Notes: generated by a model from the letters alone, not told the origin. DNA of 64,000 nucleotides from Bacteroides uniformis (GCF_025147485.1 NZ_CP102263.1:2555501-2619500); one strand, 5' to 3'; shown: positions 54,260 through 62,871, numbered from the stretch's first letter. A program made the numbers and translations.

Positions 54260-54592
54260 ATGTACACAGTCATCAAACGTATGGAAGTGTCGGCTGCCCA
54301 TAGCCTGAAACTTTCTTATCGCAGTAAGTGTGAGAATCTGCACGGTCACAACTGGATTATCACTGTCTATTGCCGTTCCAAAGAGCTGAATGCGGACGGA
54401 ATGGTGGTAGACTTCAGTCACATCAAGCAGGTGGTAAAGGAACAGCTGGATCATCATAATCTTAATGAAGTGCTGTCCTTCAATCCCACAGCCGAGAACA
54501 TAGCCCGTTGGATATGCGACCAGATACCCACTTGCTTCAAGGTAGAGGTGCAGGAGTCGGAATCAAACATTGCCGTCTATGAGGAAGATTAA
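54260..54592 (+). CDS. queD: 6-carboxy-5,6,7,8-tetrahydropterin synthase
   Basis: A 110-residue enzyme making the 6-carboxytetrahydropterin intermediate of queuosine synthesis. Zinc ligands His14, His28 and His30 are in SAAHSL and LHGHNW; the catalytic Cys24 is in KCENLHGH; DHHNLNE follows near residue 70. queE overlaps its 3' end by 14 bases. Confidence 0.93.
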   Translation: MYTVIKRMEVSAAHSLKLSYRSKCENLHGHNWIITVYCRSKELNADGMVVDFSHIKQVVKEQLDHHNLNEVLSFNPTAENIARWICDQIPTCFKVEVQESESNIAVYEED

Positions 54593-55124
54593 TGAGATAT
54601 TCTACAGTTTGCAGGGAGAAGGATACCATACGGGTACCCCGGCTGTCTTTATCCGTTTTTCCGGTTGTAACCTGAAGTGCCCCTTCTGTGATACGCAGCA
54701 TGAGGACGGCATACTGATGTCCGATGAAGATATCGTAACAGAAGTTAGTAGATACCCTGCCGCTACCGTGATACTGACCGGTGGAGAACCCTCCCTTTGG
54801 ATTGACCGTGAATTTGTGGATTGTCTGCACCAGGCGGGAAAGTATGTCTGCATTGAAACAAACGGTACCCATCCGCTGCCGGATAATATAGATTGGGTGA
54901 CCTGCTCTCCCAAGCAGGGGGTAAAGCTGGAAATTACGCGTATGAATGAAGTGAAGGTGGTGTATGAAGGGCAGGATATTACTGTTTATGAGCAGTTGCC
55001 CGCCGGGCATTTCTTTCTTCAGCCTTGCTCTTGCAGCAATACGGCCGAAACGGTGGATTGCGTGATGAAGCATCCTAAGTGGAGACTTAGTTTGCAGACA
55101 CATAAGCTGATAGATATCCGGTAG
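54579..55124 (+). CDS. queE: 7-carboxy-7-deazaguanine synthase (radical SAM)
   Basis: About 181 residues from the ATG at 54579; an in-frame TTG at 54570 is possible. Substrate motif FYSLQGEGYHTG and the radical SAM cluster FSGCNLKCPFCDT with Cys30, Cys34 and Cys37 (C-x3-C-x2-C) define QueE, which contracts carboxytetrahydropterin to carboxydeazaguanine. Overlap with queD indicates a coupled operon. queC and queF are not in the window. Confidence 0.94.
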   Translation: MRKINEIFYSLQGEGYHTGTPAVFIRFSGCNLKCPFCDTQHEDGILMSDEDIVTEVSRYPAATVILTGGEPSLWIDREFVDCLHQAGKYVCIETNGTHPLPDNIDWVTCSPKQGVKLEITRMNEVKVVYEGQDITVYEQLPAGHFFLQPCSCSNTAETVDCVMKHPKWRLSLQTHKLIDIR

Positions 55125-55135
55125 GCATTTATAAA

Positions 55136-55176
55136 ACGAATAATGGCTGTAAGCAATGCTTACAGCCATTATTCGT
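55136..55176. terminator. Bidirectional 20-base hairpin between queE and tRNA-Trp
   Basis: ACGAATAATGGCTGTAAGCA (55136-55155) and its exact reverse complement (55157-55176) are separated by one base. A TTTTAT stretch follows on the minus strand, so it probably ends the tRNA transcript and may end queE too. Confidence 0.7.
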
Positions 55177-55181
55177 TCATG

Positions 55182-55254
55182 CACGGGAGGAGAGGCTCGA
55201 ACTCCCGACACCCGGTTTTGGAGACCGGTGCTCTACCAACTGAGCTACTCCCGT
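55182..55254 (-). tRNA. tRNA-Trp (CCA)
   Basis: A 73-base cloverleaf without encoded CCA. The acceptor ACGGGAG pairs with CTCCCGT, discriminator G. The anticodon stem CCGGT/ACCGG holds loop CTCCAAA, giving anticodon CCA. The T loop is TTCGAGC. Confidence 0.97.
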
Positions 55255-55265
55255 GTTTGCGGCTG

Positions 55266-55295
55266 CAAAGGTAATGCAAACTTTCAAATATGCAA
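55266..55295 (-). promoter_or_regulatory. Promoter of tRNA-Trp
   Basis: Minus strand: TACCTTTG (55266-55273) with TTG (55293-55295) 19 bases upstream, matching the Bacteroides consensus. Confidence 0.7.
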
Positions 55296-55329
55296 GTAAC
55301 AGACGTACTTATTTTATAAAGAAAGTTGC

Positions 55330-55920
55330 TTACAACATCTGTAAGTCCTGATACATAATGCGATACGCTGCTGCTTTTTTTTCCAGTGCCAGCGGGTAGG
55401 CTCTTGAGGAAGAAGGCATCCGGTAGAGGCGCATCGGATGGTTTTCGAAAAGAAACTCCGTGAAGTCGCCTACTTTGGGCTTGTCGATGGAAAACTGCGT
55501 GCACAGCGTGTCCGTTGCCTTCTCGCCGGTGGTAACGATAGCCTTGCATTGCGGTATCCGGTGTAGCAGGGCAGGGACGTCCGTGGGTTGCACCACTTCC
55601 AGAAACTTATCCGAGGCGTTGTCCTGCAGGCGCCGTATGGCAGAGGCTGTGTCGAACAAGGCAATACCCTTTTCCTGCAGGAAACTGATGAGGCGTTCTT
55701 TGCAGAAAGCCTTCTTCGTCTTGTCTACAAAATAATCCTTGTCATTGAAGAAAAGGAACCCGGTAATCCTCCACATGTCATTGTTCCAGTTGGGGTAGTA
55801 AAACTCCATGGACCACCGCTTTTTCTGCGGAGGAAAGCTTCCCAGCATCAGCAGACGGGCGTTGCCGGGAAGGAAGGGTTCTAAAGGGTGTTGTTCTATT
55901 TCCATACTTTCCAATTTCAT
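55330..55920 (-). CDS. Uracil-DNA-glycosylase-fold protein
   Basis: A 196-residue protein. NARLLMLGSFPPQKKRWSMEF near the start and RLYRMPSSSRAYP near the end resemble the two active-site motifs of the UDG superfamily (GxxPG-like and HPS-like), though neither is canonical. AIVTTGEKATD is a typical central strand-helix. It may be a DNA repair glycosylase or a divergent member with other use. The -7 box TACTTTTG (55932-55939, minus) lies 11 bases before the ATG. Confidence 0.75.
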   Translation of the reverse strand: MKLESMEIEQHPLEPFLPGNARLLMLGSFPPQKKRWSMEFYYPNWNNDMWRITGFLFFNDKDYFVDKTKKAFCKERLISFLQEKGIALFDTASAIRRLQDNASDKFLEVVQPTDVPALLHRIPQCKAIVTTGEKATDTLCTQFSIDKPKVGDFTEFLFENHPMRLYRMPSSSRAYPLALEKKAAAYRIMYQDLQML

Positions 55921-55959
55921 TGTTCTGCCTGCAAAAGTACGGAATATATCTTGGATATG

Positions 55960-58056
55960 CTATCCTGCAATGTCCTGATTGCTCATTCTGTCGGTGATTT
56001 GGAAGGGGAAATCAGGATATTCGTAGAGGCTGAACCGGGATTCTGTCTTGCCTTCCGTATAGTTCCAGATGGTGGCATATTCTTCGGCGTCTTCTCCCAT
56101 GGCCTGCAGTTGGCGGAGGTAGGAGGCTATGGACTTGTTCTCTACGATATATATTTGTCCCAGCCGGTCTATTATAGGGCTGTGGTGCCGGGTGCTGTCA
56201 TGGTCGAAACGCAGGATGCGCTTGCCTTCGGGAGTGATGCCTACCATGTTGAAGGTCATGCTCTTGCCGATGGCGGGCAGGTTGAGCACATTGCGGTCGG
56301 TGGCGAGGAAAGGCAGGTGGTGCGTTTTCAGGAAACGCCGGATGCAGCCTGCCGGGTCATGGACGGTTCCAAGCAGTACGGACAGATTATGGGCATCTTC
56401 CTTGGTCAGCTTCCCGAAGCGCTTTTCTTCCCGTTGCTCTTGTACGGAACGGCTGTTGGGGGTAAACACGGCATTGTTTTCTTCAAAACCTTTCACGGAG
56501 AAGGTGTAGTAGCAAACCACTCCCAACTGATTGAGCACTTGCCGCAGGCGGGTAGTATGCCCCCGGCGGGATGCAGCTACGTTGTATACCAGTTGGTTGT
56601 CAATGAGCCAGCCTGCCGCCAGCAGTTTGCGTATTCCTTCGGCAGCTTCCGGAGTGACTTCGAGCGGGGTTTGGAAATGTGTCTGGATAATGAACTGGTG
56701 GATGCCGATGGTAGACGCCTTTTCCTTGAATTCCCTTAGAATCTCCACCAGCCCGTCATTGATGCGCATGGGCAGGTAGGCGGGGAGGCGTGAGCCGAGG
56801 CGTACACGTTGCAGCTCTGCATACTTTTCTCCTTCGGGCCGTTCCTGATTGGCTTTCCGCTTGCGGACTGCCATGCGGTAGACGGCGTCTAATATGTTGC
56901 CCAGCGTCTTGTTTTGGCTCATCAGTGCGTCACCGCCGGTGATGAGAATGTCCCGCAGTTGCGTGTCTTCCTCAAAATAGGCCATCAGCCGACGCAGCTT
57001 CTTTTCCCATGTTTCCTTGGGACGCAGGGTGTCAAACTCAAAATTGAGCCGTTTGCTTTGAAAGTCGTACATACGCTGACAAGATGCGCAGAGTCCTCCG
57101 CAGGCGCGTCCCATGGTGTCGGGGATGAGGATGGCCACTTCCGGATAACGGCGGTGGATGTTATGCCCGTCGGGCAGCAGCCAGCCGGCGGCATTGGGTT
57201 TACCTGGTTCTACGATATCCTCCCGTTCCCAGGCACGTATCTGTCCGTAGGTTTCCACCAGTTGGGGTGAATAGAGTATATAGCTGCGCAGGGCCTCGTC
57301 GTCGTATCCGCTGCCGGTGCAGTTCAGCAGTGACAGATAATAGGGGGTGGCGAAGAAAGGCATTCCCTTCTTGCGGGCTTTTGAGAGCAGGTACATGGTT
57401 TCGGCAGAAAGGGAGTTGCCGAGAAGACGGTTTAGCTCCGTAGGGCTTTTGACGGCCATGGCAAGATGGAAACGGAAGTCATTCCACCATTCGCTGACGA
57501 GGTTGAACTTCTCCTCGTAGCTGAGTCCCTCTTCGAAATGGAAGCGGGAAGCCGGGTTCTTGCGGTGCTCAATCTTCTGCACTAGTGCATGCAGGATGCG
57601 TTCCTTGTTCTTTGCACGGATATGCTGCACGTCTTCATCCAGTCCGCTGGGCCAGCGTTCGGTCAGGGTTTTGATTTTCTGTGCGGAGGGCAGAGCGGGG
57701 GCGGGTTGGTGGAGGCGTTTGAACTGCTGGAACAAGTCGATGAACAGGTCCGTTTCCGTTTCCTCTTCCCATTGTCCCGTGAGGAAGGAATGCAGCATTG
57801 ATAAAGTTGATATGGGCAGCTGTTCTCCGATGGAGAGCTCGTGTACTTCCTGCCCGTCAAATTCAATCAAGAGTCGAATTTGCTTACCGGCCTCGCTGTC
57901 CACTTCCGGATGTCCGGCAATGTACTCCGCCAGGTTGGCTTTGAAGGCTTCCGCATCGTCGCTTTGAACGGCGATGCTGACCAGTTCAGGGAGTTCGTGC
58001 CGATAAAGTTGTTCCAGTTGTGAGAGAGTGAGTGCAAGCATTTTCTTTTGTTTCAT
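55960..58056 (-). CDS. KamA-family (lysine 2,3-aminomutase-like) radical SAM protein
   Basis: A 698-residue protein, much longer than classical lysine 2,3-aminomutase (about 420). A helical N-terminal extension of about 250 residues precedes the radical SAM core. The cluster is GRACGGLCASCQRMYDF with Cys319, Cys323 and Cys326, in place of the classical CxMYCRHCTR. ILITGGDALMSQNKTL and RLGSRLPAYLPMRI match the KamA core. The PLP lysine is not obvious; NLPAIGKSM near residue 600 may correspond to the PGGGGK site. The reaction is therefore uncertain. A conserved hypothetical gene lies upstream. Confidence 0.82.
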   Translation of the reverse strand: MKQKKMLALTLSQLEQLYRHELPELVSIAVQSDDAEAFKANLAEYIAGHPEVDSEAGKQIRLLIEFDGQEVHELSIGEQLPISTLSMLHSFLTGQWEEETETDLFIDLFQQFKRLHQPAPALPSAQKIKTLTERWPSGLDEDVQHIRAKNKERILHALVQKIEHRKNPASRFHFEEGLSYEEKFNLVSEWWNDFRFHLAMAVKSPTELNRLLGNSLSAETMYLLSKARKKGMPFFATPYYLSLLNCTGSGYDDEALRSYILYSPQLVETYGQIRAWEREDIVEPGKPNAAGWLLPDGHNIHRRYPEVAILIPDTMGRACGGLCASCQRMYDFQSKRLNFEFDTLRPKETWEKKLRRLMAYFEEDTQLRDILITGGDALMSQNKTLGNILDAVYRMAVRKRKANQERPEGEKYAELQRVRLGSRLPAYLPMRINDGLVEILREFKEKASTIGIHQFIIQTHFQTPLEVTPEAAEGIRKLLAAGWLIDNQLVYNVAASRRGHTTRLRQVLNQLGVVCYYTFSVKGFEENNAVFTPNSRSVQEQREEKRFGKLTKEDAHNLSVLLGTVHDPAGCIRRFLKTHHLPFLATDRNVLNLPAIGKSMTFNMVGITPEGKRILRFDHDSTRHHSPIIDRLGQIYIVENKSIASYLRQLQAMGEDAEEYATIWNYTEGKTESRFSLYEYPDFPFQITDRMSNQDIAG

Positions 58057-58154
58057 AAGCGGTTGTTTTTTTGAAGTTAATATTTATGATGGTTGACGCG
58101 GGGTGCGTCCTTGTGTTCCGTGAGGGGAAAATGATTTCATTTGCTAAAAATAAC

Positions 58155-58182
58155 AAAAAAAAGCGGGAAATTTCTTTCCCGC
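58155..58182 (-). terminator. Terminator of the conserved hypothetical gene
   Basis: GCGGGAAA (58163-58170) and TTTCCCGC (58175-58182) around a 4-base loop, with a run of T on the minus strand. Confidence 0.88.
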
Positions 58183-58219
58183 CTTCTTGTTTCTAAAGTT
58201 CTTTAGAATTCTTTTTCTT

Positions 58220-58846
58220 TTATTTCTCTTCGTTGGCTTTCTGTTTCGGTTCCTTTTTGGCCAGCATCACTACGTTGTAAACGTACTCGGTCATCCATTG
58301 TTCCGAATATCCCAGACGCTCTTTGTACTGGCGTACTGCCGCTGCCGTTTTGTGTACATCGTCCTTTTTCCATACGGTTTTTGTACAGACGTCGTGTACG
58401 GTTTTTTCGGTCATGCTGCGCAGTGCTCCCTTGAAGATGGAAGGCATGCGGAATTTCCACTGCATCAGGTTTCCCATCAGCATCATCAAGTCATTGGAGA
58501 AGCCTTGATACATAAAGAGATAACCTTGTACGTCGTTCTGCGTACGGCAGTGCTTCTTGACGGAAGTATCAATTTCCTTGAAGAAGTTTTCACTGATGCC
58601 GTAGTCCTGCATCAGCATCTTGCGCGAAGCGGCCTTTTCCGCTTGTCCCAGGCGGCCTCCCTGCGTGGGGATTTTGAACAGACGCTTGAAGTTGGCTACA
58701 TCCGGCACAAAGCGGATATTGGTGATGCCCAGGTTGGCGGCTATTACAGACTGGAAGTAGACGCGTGTCAGTGACACGAAGTCTTCCACATTCTTCGAAG
58801 ATACTTCTCCGGTATTCTTGTTGAATAGTTTGGCAAATAAACTCAT
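58220..58846 (-). CDS. Conserved hypothetical protein
   Basis: A 208-residue soluble protein, helical by appearance, with no signal peptide. Blocks that look conserved are SLFAKLFNKNTGEVSSKNVE, YFQSVIAANLGITNIRFVPD and QWKFRMPSIFKGALRSMTEK. The tail is lysine-rich (KKEPKQKANEEK). I do not recognise the family. Its terminator (58155-58182) separates it from the KamA-like gene. The -7 box TACTTTTG is at 58909-58916, with a 62-base leader that contains short repeats. Confidence 0.7.
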   Translation of the reverse strand: MSLFAKLFNKNTGEVSSKNVEDFVSLTRVYFQSVIAANLGITNIRFVPDVANFKRLFKIPTQGGRLGQAEKAASRKMLMQDYGISENFFKEIDTSVKKHCRTQNDVQGYLFMYQGFSNDLMMLMGNLMQWKFRMPSIFKGALRSMTEKTVHDVCTKTVWKKDDVHKTAAAVRQYKERLGYSEQWMTEYVYNVVMLAKKEPKQKANEEK

Positions 58847-58851
58847 ATCAA

Positions 58852-58896
58852 ATTACGAATTACTGATTACAAATTACAAGACCGCAGGTCATCCAG
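58852..58896. repeat. Short repeats and mini-hairpin in a 5' leader
   Basis: AATTACGAATTAC, then GATTACAAATTACAA, followed by GACCGCAGGTC, which can pair GACC/GGTC. The 12-mer ACCGCAGGTCAT also occurs inside the repeat tract near 51962. Resembles other oligonucleotide repeats in the window's gaps. Confidence 0.5.
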
Positions 58897-58932
58897 CGGT
58901 TCCGGCTGCAAAAGTACGAAATAAGTTGGTTA

Positions 58933-60321
58933 TCACCAGCACTCTATGTCTTTTTCTACCTCTTTCAGGCGGTTCTTGGTGAAAACGGGGTCTTTGATAC
59001 CGGCGCTTTTCTGTGCGCGGTAGTCTTCAAGCAGCCTGAAAGCGTATTTTCCGAGCAGGCTGATGGCGATAAGATTGCAGAGCGCCATGAGTCCCATAGT
59101 GACGTCGGCAAGGCTCCATGCCAGGTCGAGGGTGGCAACAGCACCGAACATGACCATGCCGCCCACCAGTATACGGTAGATGTTGAGCACCCATTTACGG
59201 TGGGTAAGGTAGCGCACATTGGCTTCTCCGTAATAATAATTTCCCAGAATGCTGCTGAATGCGAAGAAGAACAAGGCTACCGCAACGAAGATGGCTCCCA
59301 AAGGTCCTATCTCGTTGGTCAGCGCATGCTGGGTAAGCTGTACGCCGTTTGTGGAACCATCCAGTGGAGCACCGCTGAACAGAATGATGAAAGCGGTGCA
59401 GGTACATATAATCAGCGTATCGGTAAATACTCCCAGCGTCTGAATCAAGCCTTGCTTCACGGGGTGGCTGACGTGTGCGGTTGCCGCCACATTGGGGGCG
59501 GACCCCATACCGGCCTCGTTGCTGAACAGCCCGCGTTTGATGCCCTGCATCAGCGCCATGCCGACACCCCCTCCCAAAGCCTGCTCCCATCCGAAGGCGT
59601 GGCCGACAATGAGTGCCAGGACTCCCGGCAGCTCTTTGATGTTCAACAGAACGATGATAAGTGCCAGTGCAATGTATCCCAACGCCATGATGGGGACGAT
59701 GATGCTGCTGACTTTGGCTATGCGCTGTACGCCTCCAAAGATGATTGTCAGCGTGAGTGCGGTGATGATGCCTCCCACAACGGCATGGTCGAACCCGAAA
59801 GCGCCTTCGAAAGCGGCACACAGTGTATTGCTCTGTACCGAGTTGAATGCAAATCCGAAGGTAATGGTGATAAGTACGGCAAACAGTGCCCCCATCCACG
59901 GCTGTTTCAGTCCCTTACGCATATAGTAGGCCGGGCCGCCGATAAAGGAGTCTTTGCCCTTTATCTTATACAATTGGGCCAGTGTAGATTCTACAAACGA
60001 GCTGGAAGCACCCAGGAGGGCAATCACCCACATCCAGAATACAGCGCCCGGACCGCCTACTGCAATGGCGGTGGCAACCCCTGCAAGATTGCCCGTACCT
60101 ACACGGCTGGCAATGGAGATGGCAAATGCCTGGAACGATGAGATATGCTTTTCCTTGGCATCGCCTTTCCCGCCCGAGTCGCCCAGCAGACGTACCATTT
60201 CCTTTATCATCCGGAACTGTACAAAGCGGGTTCTCAGCGTAAACCATACGGCGCATCCCAACAGCAGGGCAACGAGGATGTAGGTCCAGAGCAGGTCGTT
60301 TATCAGATTTATTATTCCCAT
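58933..60321 (-). CDS. Sodium:alanine symporter (AGCS family)
   Basis: A 462-residue inner-membrane carrier for alanine or glycine driven by sodium. About ten membrane segments are present. Family motifs are FQAFAISIASRVGTGNLAGV, GGPGAVFWMWVIALLGASSS and GLFSNEAGMGSAPNVAATA. Typical length. It lies downstream of an intergenic region with tandem repeats, and no clear -7 box was found. Confidence 0.93.
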   Translation of the reverse strand: MGIINLINDLLWTYILVALLLGCAVWFTLRTRFVQFRMIKEMVRLLGDSGGKGDAKEKHISSFQAFAISIASRVGTGNLAGVATAIAVGGPGAVFWMWVIALLGASSSFVESTLAQLYKIKGKDSFIGGPAYYMRKGLKQPWMGALFAVLITITFGFAFNSVQSNTLCAAFEGAFGFDHAVVGGIITALTLTIIFGGVQRIAKVSSIIVPIMALGYIALALIIVLLNIKELPGVLALIVGHAFGWEQALGGGVGMALMQGIKRGLFSNEAGMGSAPNVAATAHVSHPVKQGLIQTLGVFTDTLIICTCTAFIILFSGAPLDGSTNGVQLTQHALTNEIGPLGAIFVAVALFFFAFSSILGNYYYGEANVRYLTHRKWVLNIYRILVGGMVMFGAVATLDLAWSLADVTMGLMALCNLIAISLLGKYAFRLLEDYRAQKSAGIKDPVFTKNRLKEVEKDIECW

Positions 60322-60375
60322 AATGTATATGTACAGTTATCTATTTGTAGTAAAAAAAACTCACACAAAACAAGT

Positions 60376-60442
60376 GCTACCCTCTGTCGTTACTTTAGGC
60401 TGCTTCTGTCGTTATTCAAGGCTACCTCTGTCGTTAACTGAG
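60376..60442. repeat. Three tandem ~22-base units
   Basis: Units at 60376-60398, 60399-60420 and 60421-60442 share GCTRCYTCTGTCGTTA followed by a variable end. They fill the 222-base gap between the AlbA-like gene and the AGCS gene; otherwise nothing but a possible promoter region is seen there. Confidence 0.88.
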
Positions 60443-60543
60443 ATAGATTTCTTGCAAGTCGGTGATAATCAACGTGGTATGAGCTCGTGTGCTGCGATTT
60501 GTACCATGGACAAATCTGGACAAACCTGACGGAATCTCCTTGC

Positions 60544-61185
60544 CTATTTCAGCTTGAAGTGAAATTTGTGTCCTTCAAACACCGGTTCCACTATGTCATA
60601 ACGAACAAACTTTGCCAGCAGATGTTCGGCGGCGCGTCGGGAAAGATGCGCCAGGCGGCAGTAACGGTTCAGTGAAAGGCGGTCGTTCTCTTCCAGCAGA
60701 TTGAGCAACAGCTGTTCCCGTTCGGTATATTCTATCAGTTCTCCTTTCGGACTTCCGCTTTGCTGCCAGACGCGCAGATGGACGGGAGTAGCCAGGATGT
60801 TCTCATCCTTGATGCGGAGATAGGCCAAGTATTTTCCCGTTTCGTCCTTGGCATATACCGGCTTCCGGTCACTTTCCTCGATTTGTACCACCAGCACACT
60901 ACGGCCTTCCACCTGATAGGTCTGCATGGTATAGTTCACCTCGGGGCTGCAATAAAGTCCGGCAGCCGCTTCTATCATATATTGTTCTTCGTCCGAACGG
61001 ACACCGGCAATTTTCCCGTTATCTTTCACTCCGATGAGCAGTTTTCCACCGTCTGTATTGGCAAAGGCTGAAAGGGTTTTGGCTATCTTGCGGGCGTCGG
61101 ATATTTCGAACTTGAAATCCTGCTGTTGGTGCTCTCCTTCGGCTATGAGAGCGTGTATATATTCGGTGTCAGTAAGCGTTTTCAT
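60544..61185 (-). CDS. AlbA_2/Schlafen-type ATP-binding protein
   Basis: About 213 residues from MKTLTDTEYI; the longer start at 61251 would include the promoter. The AlbA_2 domain is clear: HQQQDFKFEISDARKIAKTL then SAFANTDGGKLLIGVKDNG. The C-terminal part (EYTEREQLLLNLLEENDRLS, then YCRLAHLSRRAAEHLLAKFV) is a winged-helix-like DNA-binding domain. Such proteins are seen as transcription regulators or defence-related; here it stands alone. Its -7 box TACTTTTG (61191-61198, minus) ends 5 bases before the ATG. Confidence 0.83.
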   Translation of the reverse strand: MKTLTDTEYIHALIAEGEHQQQDFKFEISDARKIAKTLSAFANTDGGKLLIGVKDNGKIAGVRSDEEQYMIEAAAGLYCSPEVNYTMQTYQVEGRSVLVVQIEESDRKPVYAKDETGKYLAYLRIKDENILATPVHLRVWQQSGSPKGELIEYTEREQLLLNLLEENDRLSLNRYCRLAHLSRRAAEHLLAKFVRYDIVEPVFEGHKFHFKLK

Positions 61186-61291
61186 GCTTGCAAAAGTAGA
61201 TAAAAAATGCGTAAGAGCCCCTTTTTGCGGCGATTTTACCGAATATTTCAAAAAAAATATCGTTTTTCTGCATTTATTTCAAGAAAGAATG

Positions 61292-61299
61292 TATTTTTG
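61292..61299 (+). promoter_or_regulatory. -7 box of the histone-H1-like gene
   Basis: TATTTTTG, 35 bases before the ATG at 61335. Confidence 0.55.
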
Positions 61300-61334
61300 C
61301 CAGACATTATTAACGAAGTAATTTAAAAAGGATT

Positions 61335-61511
61335 ATGAAAGAATTAGTTGAAAAAGTAGCTGCATTGTATGCAGACTTCTCAAAAGATGCAAACGCTCAG
61401 TTGGAAAACGGTAACAAGGCAGCAGGAACTCGCGCTCGTAAGGCTTCTTTGGAAATCGAAAAAGCTATGAAGGAATTCCGCAAAGCATCTTTGGAAGCTT
61501 CTAAGAAGTAA
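61335..61511 (+). CDS. Histone-H1-like small basic protein (58 residues)
   Basis: A 58-residue lysine- and alanine-rich protein: MKELVEKVAALYADFSKDAN, then GNKAAGTRARKASLEIEKAM and EFRKASLEASKK. It matches the short histone-H1-like proteins of Bacteroides that are assumed to bind DNA in the nucleoid. Codon use is strongly biased to common codons, as for a highly expressed gene. It has its own promoter and terminator (61537-61566), so it is a single-gene unit. Confidence 0.88.
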   Translation: MKELVEKVAALYADFSKDANAQLENGNKAAGTRARKASLEIEKAMKEFRKASLEASKK

Positions 61512-61536
61512 GAAAAAAAGCATATTTGATGCTGCG

Positions 61537-61566
61537 AAAGACTGCCACTACTGGCGGTCTTTTTTG
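61537..61566 (+). terminator. Terminator of the histone-H1-like gene
   Basis: AAAGACTGCC (61537-61546) and GGCGGTCTTT (61553-61562) with one G-T pair, loop ACTACT, followed by a T run. Confidence 0.88.
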
Positions 61567-61586
61567 TTTTTGAAAAGTATTATTGC

Positions 61587-61594
61587 TACTTTTG
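61587..61594 (+). promoter_or_regulatory. -7 box of the radical SAM DNA-repair-type pair
   Basis: TACTTTTG, 11 bases before the ATG at 61606. This is why the longer in-frame start at 61564 was rejected. Confidence 0.55.
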
Positions 61595-61605
61595 ACGCAG
61601 GTATT

Positions 61606-62871
61606 ATGGATGAAAACGTTCTCAATAAACTGAAGATACTGGCAGAGTCGGCAAAGTATGACGTCTCTTGCTCCTCCAGTGGTACGGTGCGCTCCGGCAA
61701 GGCAGGCATGCTGGGGAACACTGTGGGTGGCTGGGGCATCTGCCATAGTTTTGCCGAGGACGGCCGTTGTATCTCCCTGCTCAAAGTGATGCTTACCAAT
61801 TATTGCATCTACGACTGCGCCTACTGCATCAACCGCCGCAGCAACGACCTGCCGCGTGCCACGCTGTCGGTGACCGAGCTTGTAGACCTCACCATGGAGT
61901 TCTATCGCCGCAACTATATCGAAGGGCTTTTCCTGAGCAGTGGGGTGGTGCGTAATCCCGATTACACGATGGAACGTCTGGTGCGCGTTGCCAAGGACCT
62001 CCGCACTATCCATCGTTTCAACGGATATATCCATCTGAAAAGCATTCCCGGTGCCAGCCGCGAACTGGTGAATGAGGCAGGGCTTTATGCCGACCGTCTC
62101 AGCGTCAATGTCGAGATACCGAAGGAGGAGAACCTGAAACTGCTTGCCCCGGAGAAAGACCATAAGAGTGTATATGCGCCTATGCGCTACATCCAGCAGG
62201 GAGTCCTTGAAAGTTCGGAAGAACGCAAGAAACACCGCTACGCTCCCCGTTTCGCTCCTGCCGGACAAAGCACACAGATGATAGTAGGCGCTACCGCCGA
62301 GACGGACAAGGATATTCTGTATCTTTCGTCGGCCCTCTACAAGGGACCTACGATGCGGCGTGTCTACTATTCGGGCTATATTTCCGTCAATACCTACGAT
62401 AAGCGCCTGCCGGCATTGAAACAGCCCCCTTTGGTGCGCGAAAACCGCCTTTACCAAGCTGACTGGCTGATGCGCTTCTATCAGTTCAAGGTGGAGGAAA
62501 TAGTGGATGATGCCTACCCGGACCTTGATTTGGAGATTGACCCCAAGCTGTCCTGGGCTTTGCGCCATCCCGAGCAGTTTCCGGTCGATGTGAACAAGGT
62601 GGATTATGAGATGTTGCTCCGCGTGCCGGGCATCGGCGTGAAGTCGGCACGGCTGATAGTGGCTTCCCGACGTTTCTCCAAGATAGGTTTCTACCAGTTG
62701 AAGAAGATAGGGGTGGTGATGAAGAAGGCGCAGTATTTCATTACCTGCTGCGAGTTGCCGATGTGCACGGTCAATGAGCTGACTCCGCAAGGGGTACGCA
62801 GTCTCCTGTTGCCCAAACCGAACAAGAAAAAAGTGGATGAGAGGCAGTTGATGCTTGATTTTGGCGAATGA
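61606..62871 (+). CDS. Putative DNA modification/repair radical SAM protein
   Basis: About 421 residues. The N-terminal GMLGNTVGGWGICHSFAEDG is followed by the radical SAM cluster NYCIYDCAYCINR with Cys67, Cys71 and Cys74. A C-terminal helix-hairpin-helix (LLRVPGIGVKSARLIVASRR) suggests DNA binding. This matches the TIGR03916 family, proposed to act on DNA together with the TIGR03915 protein, whose gene overlaps its 3' end by 4 bases. The reaction is not established. Confidence 0.9.
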   Translation: MDENVLNKLKILAESAKYDVSCSSSGTVRSGKAGMLGNTVGGWGICHSFAEDGRCISLLKVMLTNYCIYDCAYCINRRSNDLPRATLSVTELVDLTMEFYRRNYIEGLFLSSGVVRNPDYTMERLVRVAKDLRTIHRFNGYIHLKSIPGASRELVNEAGLYADRLSVNVEIPKEENLKLLAPEKDHKSVYAPMRYIQQGVLESSEERKKHRYAPRFAPAGQSTQMIVGATAETDKDILYLSSALYKGPTMRRVYYSGYISVNTYDKRLPALKQPPLVRENRLYQADWLMRFYQFKVEEIVDDAYPDLDLEIDPKLSWALRHPEQFPVDVNKVDYEMLLRVPGIGVKSARLIVASRRFSKIGFYQLKKIGVVMKKAQYFITCCELPMCTVNELTPQGVRSLLLPKPNKKKVDERQLMLDFGE

